Source: Bifidobacterium hapali
GTDB lineage: Bacteria; Actinomycetota; Actinomycetes; Actinomycetales; Bifidobacteriaceae
Length of the DNA stretch: 64,000 nucleotides
Direction of reading: 5' to 3'
Assembly: GCF_002259755.1 (NCBI RefSeq)
Contig: NZ_MWWY01000025.1
Coordinates: 1-64,000, forward strand
Position numbers and translations under genes: made by a program. Of this stretch, positions 38,590 through 47,236 are shown one piece after another (position 1 is the stretch's first letter; each line of letters begins with the position of its first letter). Below the pieces are notes generated by a model, which saw only the letters and a list, made by a program, of their open reading frames with translations, was not told the DNA's origin and did no database searches.

Positions 38590-39972
38590 ATGAGCTTGGC
38601 CAAGAAGGATGCGACGGCAACCAAGGACAACGCCGAAGAAACCGAGAAGGTGACGTCCGCCCGGAAGACCACAGCCAAGGCGAAGAAGAAGTCCGCAGCA
38701 CAAGGCGAGACTGAGGCGAAGCAGGCGAAAACGGTGAAGGATGAGTCAACCGAAGAACCTGATATTGCCGACGAGGACGAGCTTGACGAGGACGACGATC
38801 AAGCCGTTGACGCTGACCTTGATGATCTTGATGCTGATCTCGATGATGTTGCCGATGACGATGGCGACGATCTCGACGATGAGGATGAAGATGTAGAGTC
38901 TGATGACGAGGAAGAAGATCTCGAAGACGAAGAAGAATCCAAGCCTAAGGAGATCATCACTCCTAAGGAAAAGGGTGCGTTCGTTGTTCGTGATGACGAT
39001 GACGATGATAATCTCACGCCATCAGGCAATCCGAAACGTCGCGTTATCGCTGCCGGCGCCACTGCAGATCCTGTCAAGGATTATTTGAAGCAGATTGGTC
39101 GTGTGAGCCTGCTGAATGCGGAACAGGAAGTTGACCTGTCAGAACGTATTGAGGCTGGCTTATATGCACAACATTTGTTGGATACTGAGTCCGACAAGAT
39201 GGATTTCAAGCGTAAGCGTGAACTTAAGTGGGCTGCGAACGATGGTAAGAAGGCTAAGGACCATCTGCTTGAAGCTAACTTGCGACTTGTTGTGTCTCTC
39301 GCTAAGCGATATACCGGCCGTGGCATGCTCTTCCTTGATCTTATTCAGGAAGGTAATCTTGGCCTGATTCGAGCTGTAGAGAAGTTCGACTGGAAGAAGG
39401 GCTTTAAGTTCTCCACGTATGCTACATGGTGGATTCGTCAGGCTATTACTCGAGCTATGGCTGATCAGGCACGTACTATTCGCGTGCCCGTACACATGGT
39501 TGAAGTGATCAATAAACTCAGCCGTGTGCAGCGTCAGATGTTGCAAGATCTCGGTCGTGAACCTACACCAGATGAGTTGGCACGTGAACTCGATATGCCA
39601 GTCGAAAAGGTGCAGGAAGTGCAGAAGTATGGTCGCGAACCGATCTCGCTGCACACGCCGCTCGGTGAAGATGGTGATTCCGAATTTGGTGATCTCATCG
39701 AAGACACTGATGCTATTGCGCCATCGGATGCGGTTGCTTTCTCGCTGTTGCAGGAACAGTTTAAGCAGGTACTTGAGACGCTGTCTCCGCGTGAGGCGGG
39801 TGTTATTAAGATGCGGTATGGTCTTGAAGATGGCCAGCCGAAGACGCTTGATGACATCGGTCGTGTGTATGGCGTGACTCGTGAACGTATTCGTCAAATC
39901 GAGTCGAAGACTATGTCTAAACTGCGTCACCCATCGCGCTCGCAGACGCTGCGTGACTTCCTAGATCAGTGA
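38590..39972 (+). CDS. sigA: Primary sigma factor of RNA polymerase
   Basis: This is the main housekeeping sigma factor (RpoD/HrdB type), which directs RNA polymerase to -35/-10 promoters. After a Lys/Ala-rich start and a very acidic stretch (residues 55-120), region 1.2 begins [32 protein letters not shown]. Regions 2 ([59 protein letters not shown]), 3 and 4 ([21 protein letters not shown]) are complete. GGAGG at 38583-38587 precedes the ATG. Length is 460 residues. Confidence 0.97.
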   Translation: MSLAKKDATATKDNAEETEKVTSARKTTAKAKKKSAAQGETEAKQAKTVKDESTEEPDIADEDELDEDDDQAVDADLDDLDADLDDVADDDGDDLDDEDEDVESDDEEEDLEDEEESKPKEIITPKEKGAFVVRDDDDDDNLTPSGNPKRRVIAAGATADPVKDYLKQIGRVSLLNAEQEVDLSERIEAGLYAQHLLDTESDKMDFKRKRELKWAANDGKKAKDHLLEANLRLVVSLAKRYTGRGMLFLDLIQEGNLGLIRAVEKFDWKKGFKFSTYATWWIRQAITRAMADQARTIRVPVHMVEVINKLSRVQRQMLQDLGREPTPDELARELDMPVEKVQEVQKYGREPISLHTPLGEDGDSEFGDLIEDTDAIAPSDAVAFSLLQEQFKQVLETLSPREAGVIKMRYGLEDGQPKTLDDIGRVYGVTRERIRQIESKTMSKLRHPSRSQTLRDFLDQ

Positions 39973-39997
39973 TCGCGCCGCTTGACAGCGCGATCAC
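39969..39997 (+). terminator. Hairpin at the end of sigA
   Basis: GTGATCGCGC (39969-39978) and GCGCGATCAC (39988-39997) form a perfect 10-bp stem that starts inside the sigA stop codon. No T-run follows. Confidence 0.65.
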
Positions 39998-40006
39998 GCG
40001 AGGAGG

Positions 40007-40029
40007 GTGGAAGTCCAGTGGACTTCCAC
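40007..40029. repeat. Compact palindrome upstream of parE
   Basis: GTGGAAGTCCA-G-TGGACTTCCAC has perfect 11-base arms around a single base. This near-zero spacing suits a DNA-bound dimer better than an RNA hairpin. It lies 90 bases before parE and only nine bases after the sigA hairpin. Confidence 0.6.
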
Positions 40030-40119
40030 TCAACGAAGTCGTTTGCTTTCTATTGTTTCGCGTTACCAGACAGTGGGGAAGCGCGGCTTGTGTTGTATGT
40101 GGAGTGAATAAGGAGAGCT

Positions 40120-42426
40120 ATGCCCGAATCCTACGGTGCCGATAGTCTTACCGTGCTCGAGGGTCTTGACGCGGTTCGCAAACGTCCTGGCATGTACATC
40201 GGTACAACTGACAGTCAAGGACTGATGCACTGCCTGTGGGAGATCATCGATAATTCCGTAGATGAGGCACTTGCTGGTGCGTGCGATCACATTACTGTCA
40301 CGCTCCACGAGGATGGCTCAGTTGAAGTTGCCGATAACGGTCGAGGTATTCCTGTTGATGTCGAGCCAAAAACCAAGCTCACCGGTGTCGAGGTTGTCCT
40401 GACTAAACTTCACGCTGGTGCTAAATTCGGCAACGCTTCATATAACGCAGCTGGCGGTCTACATGGCGTCGGTTCATCAGTTGTTAACGCATTAAGTGCG
40501 CGTCTTGACGTTGAAGTTGACCGTGACGGCAAAACGCATCACATGGCATTCCATCAAGGTCATCCCGGTGTATACGCGGATGCTGATCCTGCGCATCCTT
40601 CACCAGATGCGCCATTTAAGCGTACGCGTAAGAACCGTCCAACAGAACTGGAAATCATCGGCAAGGTTTCGCCCAAGACCACTGGCACGCGCATTCGCTA
40701 CTGGGCTGATCCTGAGATTTTCAACGACACTGCGCAGTTTAGCTACGAGCAGCTTATTAACCGTGTGCGTCAGACCAGTTTTCTTGTGCCCGGGCTCAAG
40801 ATCACGGTTATTGATGAACACATTCCGGCAACCGGCGACGATACTGTCGATGAGTTACGTGAGATTGACGATAATATTCTGGACTCGTCTCAATCGTTAG
40901 ATGTAACTAATCATGCGAACGAGCAGGCGGAAGCGGAACGTCATACTGACGTATTAGATGGGTTTGAAGAAGCTCCATCAGTGCACGTTGCATCAGACGC
41001 TGTTGCAGTAGCGAAAGCTGATGCAGCAAGCCATACGCATCGACGTGTTGAAGAATTCTGCCATACAGGTGGCGTTACAGATTTCGTTGATTTTCTCTCA
41101 AATGGTGAGCCAGTATCTGATATTTGGCGTATTACTGGCGAAGACACATACGTTGAAGAGACGCAAGCTGTTGGTGAAAACGGTGAGTTGCATGCACAAC
41201 AGGTGACTCGTACTTGCGCTGTAGATATTGCGATGCGCTGGATTAACGGCTATGACACGGTGATGCGTAGTTTTGTCAATGTTGTAGAAACGCCTGGCGG
41301 TGGTATGCACGTTGACGGTTTCCTTGCCGGTATCACCAAGCAAATCCGCAAGACAGTTGAAGATAATGCGCGCAAGCTGAAGGTCAATCTTAAAGATCCT
41401 GCGCAAAAAATCGAACGCGACGATATTATGGCTGGACTCGTCGCTGTCGTTACAGTGCGCATTGCCGAACCTCAATTCCAAGGACAAACCAAGGACGTAC
41501 TGGGAACTGCTCAAGTCAAGCCAATCGTCACCAAAATGACCGATCGTCAGTTTGGTGAGATGATCACTGGCTCTAAGCGTGGATACAAAGAACAATCTGG
41601 TCGTGTCCTCGATAAAATCGTTGGCGAAATGCATGCCCGTATTCAGGCGCGCAAAACTAAGGAAGTTACTCGACGTAAGAACGCGCTTGAATCTGCATCA
41701 ATGCCACCGAAACTGTCCGACTGCCAACCGGGCAACGACGATGTAGCTGAACTGTTCATCGTCGAGGGTGACTCCGCACTTGGTACCGCTAAAGCTGCGC
41801 GCAACTCTGCATTCCAAGCGCTGCTACCGATTCGAGGCAAGATTCTCAACGTGCAGAAGGCTAGCCTCGCGCAAATGTTGTCCAACAAGGAGTGCGCGGC
41901 CATCATCCAAGTAGTCGGTGCTGGTTCTGGAGCGAGCTTCGATATTGAACAGGCACGATACAACAAAATCATTATGATGACCGATGCTGATGTGGACGGT
42001 GCGCACATTCGTATTTTGCTCCTCACCCTGTTTTACCGATATATGCGTCCGCTGATTGAACAAGGTCATGTGTATGCGGCAGTTCCGCCTCTGCATCGCA
42101 TCGCCTTAGCTGGCTCACACAAAGGCGAGTATATTTACACGTACTCTGACGATGAGTTAGCGGGCAAGCTCGACGAGCTCAACCATAAAAAGATTGCATA
42201 TAATCCGGATATTCAGCGATATAAGGGTCTTGGCGAGATGGATGCCGATCAGCTTGCTGATACAACAATGGACCCGCGTTCTCGCATGCTGCGTCGTATC
42301 CGTATGGAGGATGCTATTCAAGCGGCGAGTATTTTCAGTCTGTTGATGGGCGACGATGTGCCGCCGCGTAAAGCGTTCATTGTCGATAATGCCGATGATT
42401 TTGATCGCTCCAAGATCGACACCTGA
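40120..42426 (+). CDS. parE: Topoisomerase IV subunit B (ParE/GyrB-like)
   Basis: This ATPase subunit of a type IIA topoisomerase pairs with the ParC-like protein at 57343. EIIDNSVDEALAG, DNGRGIPVD and GGLHGVGSSVVNALS form the ATP site; EGDSALG and DADVDGAHIRILLLTLFYR belong to the Toprim domain that binds magnesium for cleavage. Residues about 235-305 form an acidic insert before CHTGGVTDFVDFL not seen in standard GyrB or ParE. I call it ParE rather than GyrB because the partner has ParC features and gyrB/gyrA normally lie near the origin. Length is 768 residues. Confidence 0.9.
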   Translation: MPESYGADSLTVLEGLDAVRKRPGMYIGTTDSQGLMHCLWEIIDNSVDEALAGACDHITVTLHEDGSVEVADNGRGIPVDVEPKTKLTGVEVVLTKLHAGAKFGNASYNAAGGLHGVGSSVVNALSARLDVEVDRDGKTHHMAFHQGHPGVYADADPAHPSPDAPFKRTRKNRPTELEIIGKVSPKTTGTRIRYWADPEIFNDTAQFSYEQLINRVRQTSFLVPGLKITVIDEHIPATGDDTVDELREIDDNILDSSQSLDVTNHANEQAEAERHTDVLDGFEEAPSVHVASDAVAVAKADAASHTHRRVEEFCHTGGVTDFVDFLSNGEPVSDIWRITGEDTYVEETQAVGENGELHAQQVTRTCAVDIAMRWINGYDTVMRSFVNVVETPGGGMHVDGFLAGITKQIRKTVEDNARKLKVNLKDPAQKIERDDIMAGLVAVVTVRIAEPQFQGQTKDVLGTAQVKPIVTKMTDRQFGEMITGSKRGYKEQSGRVLDKIVGEMHARIQARKTKEVTRRKNALESASMPPKLSDCQPGNDDVAELFIVEGDSALGTAKAARNSAFQALLPIRGKILNVQKASLAQMLSNKECAAIIQVVGAGSGASFDIEQARYNKIIMMTDADVDGAHIRILLLTLFYRYMRPLIEQGHVYAAVPPLHRIALAGSHKGEYIYTYSDDELAGKLDELNHKKIAYNPDIQRYKGLGEMDADQLADTTMDPRSRMLRRIRMEDAIQAASIFSLLMGDDVPPRKAFIVDNADDFDRSKIDT

Positions 42427-42459
42427 TACAAACTGTATATTGATTTTTTTAGTCAGAAA

Positions 42460-42541
42460 TTGGCTCCCCTTGTCAGGACAGCACCGTTAAGCAAACAGCA
42501 GAGCTGTTTGTAGGTGCTGTGCGAGCCGACGGGCGAGCCAA
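42460..42541. repeat. Dispersed palindromic element, copy A
   Basis: Three nested stems are visible: TTGGCTC/GAGCCAA at the ends, ACAGCACC (42478-42485)/GGTGCTGT (42513-42520), and CAAACAG (42492-42498)/CTGTTTG (42504-42510). The core 42484-42514 matches the reverse complement of 45608-45638 at 29 of 31 bases. It lies between the parE and aspA 3' ends. Confidence 0.8.
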
Positions 42542-42608
42542 AAAATGCGCGCGTAGGTAGAGTGTCTAAAATTGCTAGTTCGTTGCCGTTAATCGAACAG
42601 CATCAGCG

Positions 42609-42628
42609 GCTCCCCTTGCTAGGGGAGC
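42609..42628. repeat. GGCTCCCC-type hairpin near the aspA 3' end
   Basis: GCTCCCCT-TGCT-AGGGGAGC is a perfect 8-bp stem. With copy A it lies between convergent parE and aspA. It is another member of the hairpin group at 18157 and 22814. Confidence 0.65.
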
Positions 42629-42665
42629 TACAGACATCGTAAACGAACTTCTGATGCAAGATATT

Positions 42666-44102
42666 TCACTGATGTTCGCGGCACGTTTGTCCGAGTCGAC
42701 GTGACAGTGCGATTGGATCAAGTAATGCATCGAGTTCGTCAGCTGGTAAATCAGTGCGTTCTGCAGCAACTTCGCGTACAGAACGTCCACTGGTTGCAGC
42801 TTCTTTCGCGATATCTGCCGCATGCTCATAGCCAATTTCAGCGTTCAGCGTCGCCGCAATCGACGGAGAATATTCGGCATATCGACGTCCTACAGCAGCG
42901 TTTACCGTTATGCCTTCGACACAGCGTTCACGGAACATTGCTAATGCGCGTGTCATAAGATCAATGCCACCCAGTAGCGCGTGAATCATCACAGGATCGA
43001 ACGCATTGAGTTGCAGCTGGCCCTCAGAAGCTGCCCACGTTACGGTTGTATCCATACCAAACACCATGAAGCAGCATTGGTCAACGCATTCAGGGATTAC
43101 CGGATTCACCTTGCCTGGCATAATACTACTGCCCGCCTGACGCGCTGGCACATTGAGATCATTGAACCCATCATGCGGACCGGAGTTCAAGAGGCGCAGA
43201 TCATCAGCGGCTTTCTTCAGGTGAATGGCTAGATTTTTCACAGTCTGAGAGACTGCAATATACGAGCTCATATCAGTCATTGCGGCGACTGGATCTGGTG
43301 CTGCTGTAATTGGTAATCCTGTGATGCGTGCCAAATGCTCGGTAGCAGCTTTGCGGAATCGCAGATCTGCGCAAATGCCAGTGCCAATTGCTGTCGCACC
43401 AAGATTCAATGACATGAGCTGTGGCACCACGCGCTCCAACTCTCGCGTATCAGCTTTCATAAAGCTCGCAAACGCGTGAAATTCTTGACCATACGTCATA
43501 GGCACGGCATCTTGCAATTGCGTGCGCCCGATGGTGACATCATTGATATGCCGGTCAGCGAGATCATGGAACGCGTGAGCAAGTTTTGCTGTTTCTTGTG
43601 CGAGCGGTCCGATTGCGTCAATCAAGGCGAGTTTGCACGCAGCGGGATAGGTGTCGTTTGTAGATTGCGAATGGTTGACATCGTCATTGGGATGTATATA
43701 TGTATAGTCGCCACGCTGATGACCGGCAATTTCGAGAGCGCGATTGGCAATAACCTCATTCATATTCATATTGGTCGAGGTGCCGGCTCCGCCTTGCAGT
43801 ACATCTACTGGAAACTGATCAGCGAGTTTGCCAGCTTCTATCTCTAAACAAGCTGCAGTGATAGCACGCGCCTTGGCGCGATCAATCAAACCAAGTTCGG
43901 CATTGGCTTCAGCGCAGGCGCGTTTTACGGTAGCGTACGCCTTGACGAGCTGTGGATGTGCCGAATCGGGGATGCCAGACACGGTAAAATTGCCGATTGC
44001 TCGCTGCGTATGAATACCCCAGTAAACGTTGCTAGGCACTTCTAAAGTGCCGATACAATCGTGTTCGAGACGAGTCGTACGTGCTGCGGCGTTATCGCTC
44101 AT
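42666..44102 (-). CDS. aspA: Aspartate ammonia-lyase
   Basis: This aspartase/fumarase-superfamily enzyme removes ammonia from aspartate to give fumarate. The superfamily signature GSSIMPGKVNP is exact, and VYWGIHTQRAIGNF, GGAGTSTNMNMNEVIANRA and GRTQLQDAVPMTYGQEF are typical of AspA. Fumarase C is the main alternative; the HTQRAIGNF and GTSTNMNMNEV blocks favour AspA. Length is 478 residues. The gene is divergent from an MFS permease across 255 bases that contain two palindromes. Its product could supply fumarate or serve nitrogen release. Confidence 0.85.
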   Translation of the reverse strand: MSDNAAARTTRLEHDCIGTLEVPSNVYWGIHTQRAIGNFTVSGIPDSAHPQLVKAYATVKRACAEANAELGLIDRAKARAITAACLEIEAGKLADQFPVDVLQGGAGTSTNMNMNEVIANRALEIAGHQRGDYTYIHPNDDVNHSQSTNDTYPAACKLALIDAIGPLAQETAKLAHAFHDLADRHINDVTIGRTQLQDAVPMTYGQEFHAFASFMKADTRELERVVPQLMSLNLGATAIGTGICADLRFRKAATEHLARITGLPITAAPDPVAAMTDMSSYIAVSQTVKNLAIHLKKAADDLRLLNSGPHDGFNDLNVPARQAGSSIMPGKVNPVIPECVDQCCFMVFGMDTTVTWAASEGQLQLNAFDPVMIHALLGGIDLMTRALAMFRERCVEGITVNAAVGRRYAEYSPSIAATLNAEIGYEHAADIAKEAATSGRSVREVAAERTDLPADELDALLDPIALSRRLGQTCREHQ

Positions 44103-44276
44103 TACATGCTCCTTGTGTCATAGCGTGTGATCGTATTCTGACACCATCATGACTGGTTTGTGTGCGACTCGCCATCGTTCGCCGTGCGCGAATGCTTGAC
44201 AATTGTTGTCATATCTGTTGTGTGACGACACGCCAAATAACTACCGATTGGTAATCATTGTGTTGAACCGATATTG

Positions 44277-44294
44277 TATGTACGAACGTACATA
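44277..44294. promoter_or_regulatory. Operator-like palindrome before the MFS gene
   Basis: TATGTACG-AA-CGTACATA has perfect 8-base arms. It is placed 64 bases before the MFS start, in the aspA/MFS divergent gap, as expected for a repressor or activator site. No regulator gene is adjacent. Confidence 0.6.
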
Positions 44295-44301
44295 TCGAGA
44301 T

Positions 44302-44330
44302 GCCTGTTGCTGTGTAGATCGACAACAGGC
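44302..44330 (+). promoter_or_regulatory. Leader hairpin before the MFS gene
   Basis: GCCTGTTG (44302-44309) and CAACAGGC (44323-44330) form a perfect 8-bp stem with a 13-base loop, ending 15 bases before the AAAGGAG ribosome site. It could affect translation or be a second operator. Confidence 0.5.
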
Positions 44331-44357
44331 GCATAATATGATTGCAAAGGAGACACT

Positions 44358-45566
44358 GTGGTTAACCTGCTGCTTGCCGTGATCTACATCGCTTTCATCA
44401 GTTTGGGCTTGCCTGATGCGTTACTTGGCTCTGCATGGCCGACCATGAGTCAGGATTTAGGAGCACCTGTCTCGTGGGCTGGTGGCATTTCCATGACGAT
44501 TTCGGCTGGCACGATTATTTCTGCACTACTCAGTGACCGCATGACTTTGCGATTTGGTGCCGGACGAGTCACTGCTGTATCGGTTGGTATGACTGCCGCC
44601 GCATTATTAGGATTTTCGATTGCGCCGAACTATTGGGTGCTCATTCTTATGGCTATACCATATGGACTTGGCGCTGGTGGCGTAGACGCGGCTCTCAATA
44701 ACTACGTGGCCATTCACTATGAAAGCAAGCATATGAGTTGGCTACACTGCATGTGGGGTGTAGGTACGCTCGTAGGTCCTTATGTGATGGGCTATGCACT
44801 GTCCAACGGTCAGGGTTGGCCGTGGGGCTACCGATATATCGGTATCATCCAGATCGTACTCACCGTTATGCTTATTGCCAGCCTGCCATTATGGAAGTCA
44901 CGCAAGGAAGTATCTGCTGCTACATCTGACAATGCTGCGGACAATATTGCGGCCAATACTGCAGAAGTGACGCAACCGCGCCGTCCGCTTGGTGTCAAGG
45001 GTGTACTTGCTATTCGAGGCGCAAAGGAAATCCTTGTGATGTTCCTGTGTTACTGCGCAATCGAACAGACGGCAATGCTGTGGGGTAGCAGTTATATGGT
45101 TCTTGCTGATGGTGTTGACAAGGTCACTGCTGCAAGTCGTATTGCTGTACTGTATTTCGGTATTACGATCGGTCGCGCGCTCAGTGGTTTCTTGACCATG
45201 CGATTTAGTGATCCTGTGATGATTCGTATTGGTCAAGCATTGATTCTCATTGGTATCGTGGTGATACTGTTGCCTCTGCCATATCATCTTGGTGTTTACG
45301 CTGGACTTGCAATACTTGGCCTTGGCTGTGCTCCGGTATATCCGTGCATCATTCACTCGACACCTGCGTATTTTGGTGAAGAGAATTCTCAAGCTATCGT
45401 CGGTGTACAGATGGCTTGCGCATATGTTGGTACTATGCTCATGCCGCCGCTGTTTGGTCTGCTTGCACAGTATGTCACCATACGACTATTCCCGTTCTAC
45501 TTGCTAGTGTTCCTTGTACTCATGGTGGTTATGCATGAGTCCCTACGCCGCAAGCGCACTATCTGA
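44358..45566 (+). CDS. MFS permease, FucP/sugar-like
   Basis: This twelve-helix major facilitator transporter of 402 residues begins LLLAVIYIAFISLGLPDALLGSAWPTM and has the paired N- and C-terminal bundles (GAGGVDAALNNYVAIHYESKHMSWLHCMWGVGTLVGPYVMG; LGLGCAPVYPCIIHSTPAYFGEENSQAIVG). The layout resembles sugar/fucose permease-like members of bifidobacteria, but the substrate is not shown. The start is GTG at 44358 with AAAGGAG at 44346-44352. A palindromic operator and a leader hairpin precede it. Copy B of the dispersed palindrome follows. Confidence 0.82.
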   Translation: MVNLLLAVIYIAFISLGLPDALLGSAWPTMSQDLGAPVSWAGGISMTISAGTIISALLSDRMTLRFGAGRVTAVSVGMTAAALLGFSIAPNYWVLILMAIPYGLGAGGVDAALNNYVAIHYESKHMSWLHCMWGVGTLVGPYVMGYALSNGQGWPWGYRYIGIIQIVLTVMLIASLPLWKSRKEVSAATSDNAADNIAANTAEVTQPRRPLGVKGVLAIRGAKEILVMFLCYCAIEQTAMLWGSSYMVLADGVDKVTAASRIAVLYFGITIGRALSGFLTMRFSDPVMIRIGQALILIGIVVILLPLPYHLGVYAGLAILGLGCAPVYPCIIHSTPAYFGEENSQAIVGVQMACAYVGTMLMPPLFGLLAQYVTIRLFPFYLLVFLVLMVVMHESLRRKRTI

Positions 45567-45590
45567 TCCGCTACTGTATCTTCCTGGTTT

Positions 45591-45655
45591 CCCTTGTCAG
45601 GACGTTGCCTATAAACAGTTCTGCTGTTTGCTTAACGGCAACGTCCTGACAACGG
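45591..45655. repeat. Dispersed palindromic element, copy B (opposite orientation)
   Basis: TTGTCAGGACGTTGCC (45594-45609) pairs perfectly with GGCAACGTCCTGACAA (45637-45652), 16 bp, enclosing AAACAG/CTGTTT. Its core matches copy A in reverse complement, and the outer arms keep pairing although four consecutive bases differ. It lies between the convergent MFS and DUF4173 genes. Confidence 0.85.
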
Positions 45656-45660
45656 GTTGA

Positions 45661-47046
45661 TCATGCCATATCGAAGCCGTGCATCAGGTTATAGTTTGTA
45701 ACAATCGAGGCGACATTGCAGTATCCGAGCGCAATATACCAAGCCACAGCCAATATAAAACACACTGTGATCAGTGGCATGTGAGTCACGCCCATTCTTA
45801 CGAGACACAGCACTAATATCACTGCAAGTAACGCGATAAACGACATCGAAGTGAATCGCAACCATGTTAAACCATACGCTCCAATATACAGTCCAAGACG
45901 CGTTGCTGCTGATGCCAGCATTACGCCAGTTGCTGCAATCAAACCAATAAGCATTATGGTGAGCATACGCGTACGCTGCACATAGGTAAGAACTATGCCG
46001 AAGAGCATGAGATTGACCGCTGCAATCAACAGTAGTTGAAAGAACCCACTACGAGCATACTCGGCATACGTTAATCCGCCCGGTAATCCCTCCTGCGCGA
46101 ACAAAAAAGTAAATTGCACTGCGCAAAAGAATGCGTACACTACGAGCAGTGCGCCAAGCATGATCGACATAATCAGTGCATCGGGTTTCACTGTCACCGA
46201 TCGTTTGTAGAGTGCTGCGATACTGCCGGTAGTGCGATCTTGCTGCTCAAGTAACGAGAACATCAATGGGAACGTGAGCAATACTAACAAGGCATGCATT
46301 ATAAATGAGGTGAGATTAATATCGCCGATTATGCGTGTAATCGCATAAGAAAATACCATGTCAGCATTCATGAGTAGTGCTGTTATAACCATGAGCACAG
46401 GAATAGTGATAAGCAGTGCTATGCCAATCTTGCGTATAACTGGGCGACGTTGATCTTGTATTGAGATATGAGCTATATCTGCGGTACAGTGCGCGAAAGT
46501 ATTGAGGTTAATGAATGGTTGTATAACCCAACCGGTTAGCCAGCGTAAGGCGATTCCGAAGGGGTGATGAATGTTGTAACGTCCGTTGACAAGCTGCACG
46601 TGCAACATGAGCAGCGATGGTATGGCAATGATGCCAGTCAACAGCCCATATTCGAGATTATCAGTGTATATACCGCCACCGTGTATCACCATCCAACAAG
46701 CTAGTGCGACAATCGCTGCTGTTATATACCAGACTAATGGGCGCATACGTGCAATACGCCAATGGAGAGCGGTTGTAATAGTGACACATACCAGCCAAAA
46801 CATTGCAAACAGTAAGTTCATGCGATCGGGGTACCCATACGTGTATGGCAGTCCACCTAGTATCAAGCGATCAAAGAGTAACGGTATTGCGAACGATGCT
46901 GCCAACAATTGGATTGTGCGTACGCTGATGGGCCGGCGTGATACGGGACGATCTGGCGTGGTGATATCGGTTGTTGCTGTCTTTTGAAGAGCGTCATCAA
47001 TAGGGGAATGTGATGAGTTGGAAGAGAAATCATGTTGGTTACTCAT
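45661..47046 (-). CDS. DUF4173-family membrane protein
   Basis: The protein of 461 residues has a polar N-terminus of about 45 residues and ten or more hydrophobic helices. GLTYAEYARSGFFQLLLIAAVNLM is the typical DUF4173/DUF4153 block. These families are multi-pass membrane proteins of unknown role, often linked to regulators or to electron transfer. The start at 47046 is the only reasonable ATG. It is divergent from the DUF2975-HTH pair, with a long palindrome in the gap. Confidence 0.8.
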   Translation of the reverse strand: MSNQHDFSSNSSHSPIDDALQKTATTDITTPDRPVSRRPISVRTIQLLAASFAIPLLFDRLILGGLPYTYGYPDRMNLLFAMFWLVCVTITTALHWRIARMRPLVWYITAAIVALACWMVIHGGGIYTDNLEYGLLTGIIAIPSLLMLHVQLVNGRYNIHHPFGIALRWLTGWVIQPFINLNTFAHCTADIAHISIQDQRRPVIRKIGIALLITIPVLMVITALLMNADMVFSYAITRIIGDINLTSFIMHALLVLLTFPLMFSLLEQQDRTTGSIAALYKRSVTVKPDALIMSIMLGALLVVYAFFCAVQFTFLFAQEGLPGGLTYAEYARSGFFQLLLIAAVNLMLFGIVLTYVQRTRMLTIMLIGLIAATGVMLASAATRLGLYIGAYGLTWLRFTSMSFIALLAVILVLCLVRMGVTHMPLITVCFILAVAWYIALGYCNVASIVTNYNLMHGFDMA

Positions 47047-47118
47047 AGCGCCCAGTGTAGGTATTGCTTATGGTTACTTCGATGATATTCGTTGTTTCTT
47101 TCACATATTCGACATATC

Positions 47119-47146
47119 GAATCTCGATAGCTTGCTATCGAGATTC
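47119..47146. promoter_or_regulatory. Perfect 13-bp-arm palindrome in a divergent promoter gap
   Basis: GAATCTCGATAGC-TT-GCTATCGAGATTC is a perfect palindrome with a 2-base spacer, between the divergent DUF4173 and DUF2975 genes. Its symmetry and place suggest a binding site controlling one or both; the HTH protein at 47830 is the nearest candidate. Confidence 0.65.
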
Positions 47147-47236
47147 AGTTGATATAAGTTGTTTGTCGATATATTATTCGTATTGGCAGTAAGCGAGCTT
47201 GTGTATTGGTTCTCTTGTGGAAAGGTTGTGATTGTC

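Noticed and set aside
38750-39010. A DNA tandem repeat in the acidic part of sigA
   Set aside because: GAT/GAC/GAA codons recur because of the amino acids, but no unit repeats exactly, so it is composition rather than a repeat array.
39160-39930. A 256-codon frame opposite sigA
   Set aside because: Antisense to the most conserved sigma regions, so it is forced by their codons.
42484-42514. An integron attC site in the covarying palindrome (GTTAAGC fits GTTRRRY)
   Set aside because: The second core site RYYYAAC is not found at the other end on the same strand and there is no integrase or cassette pattern; the match is a coincidence.
44103-44357. A riboswitch before the MFS permease
   Set aside because: Only a simple hairpin and a palindrome are visible; no known aptamer consensus was recognised.
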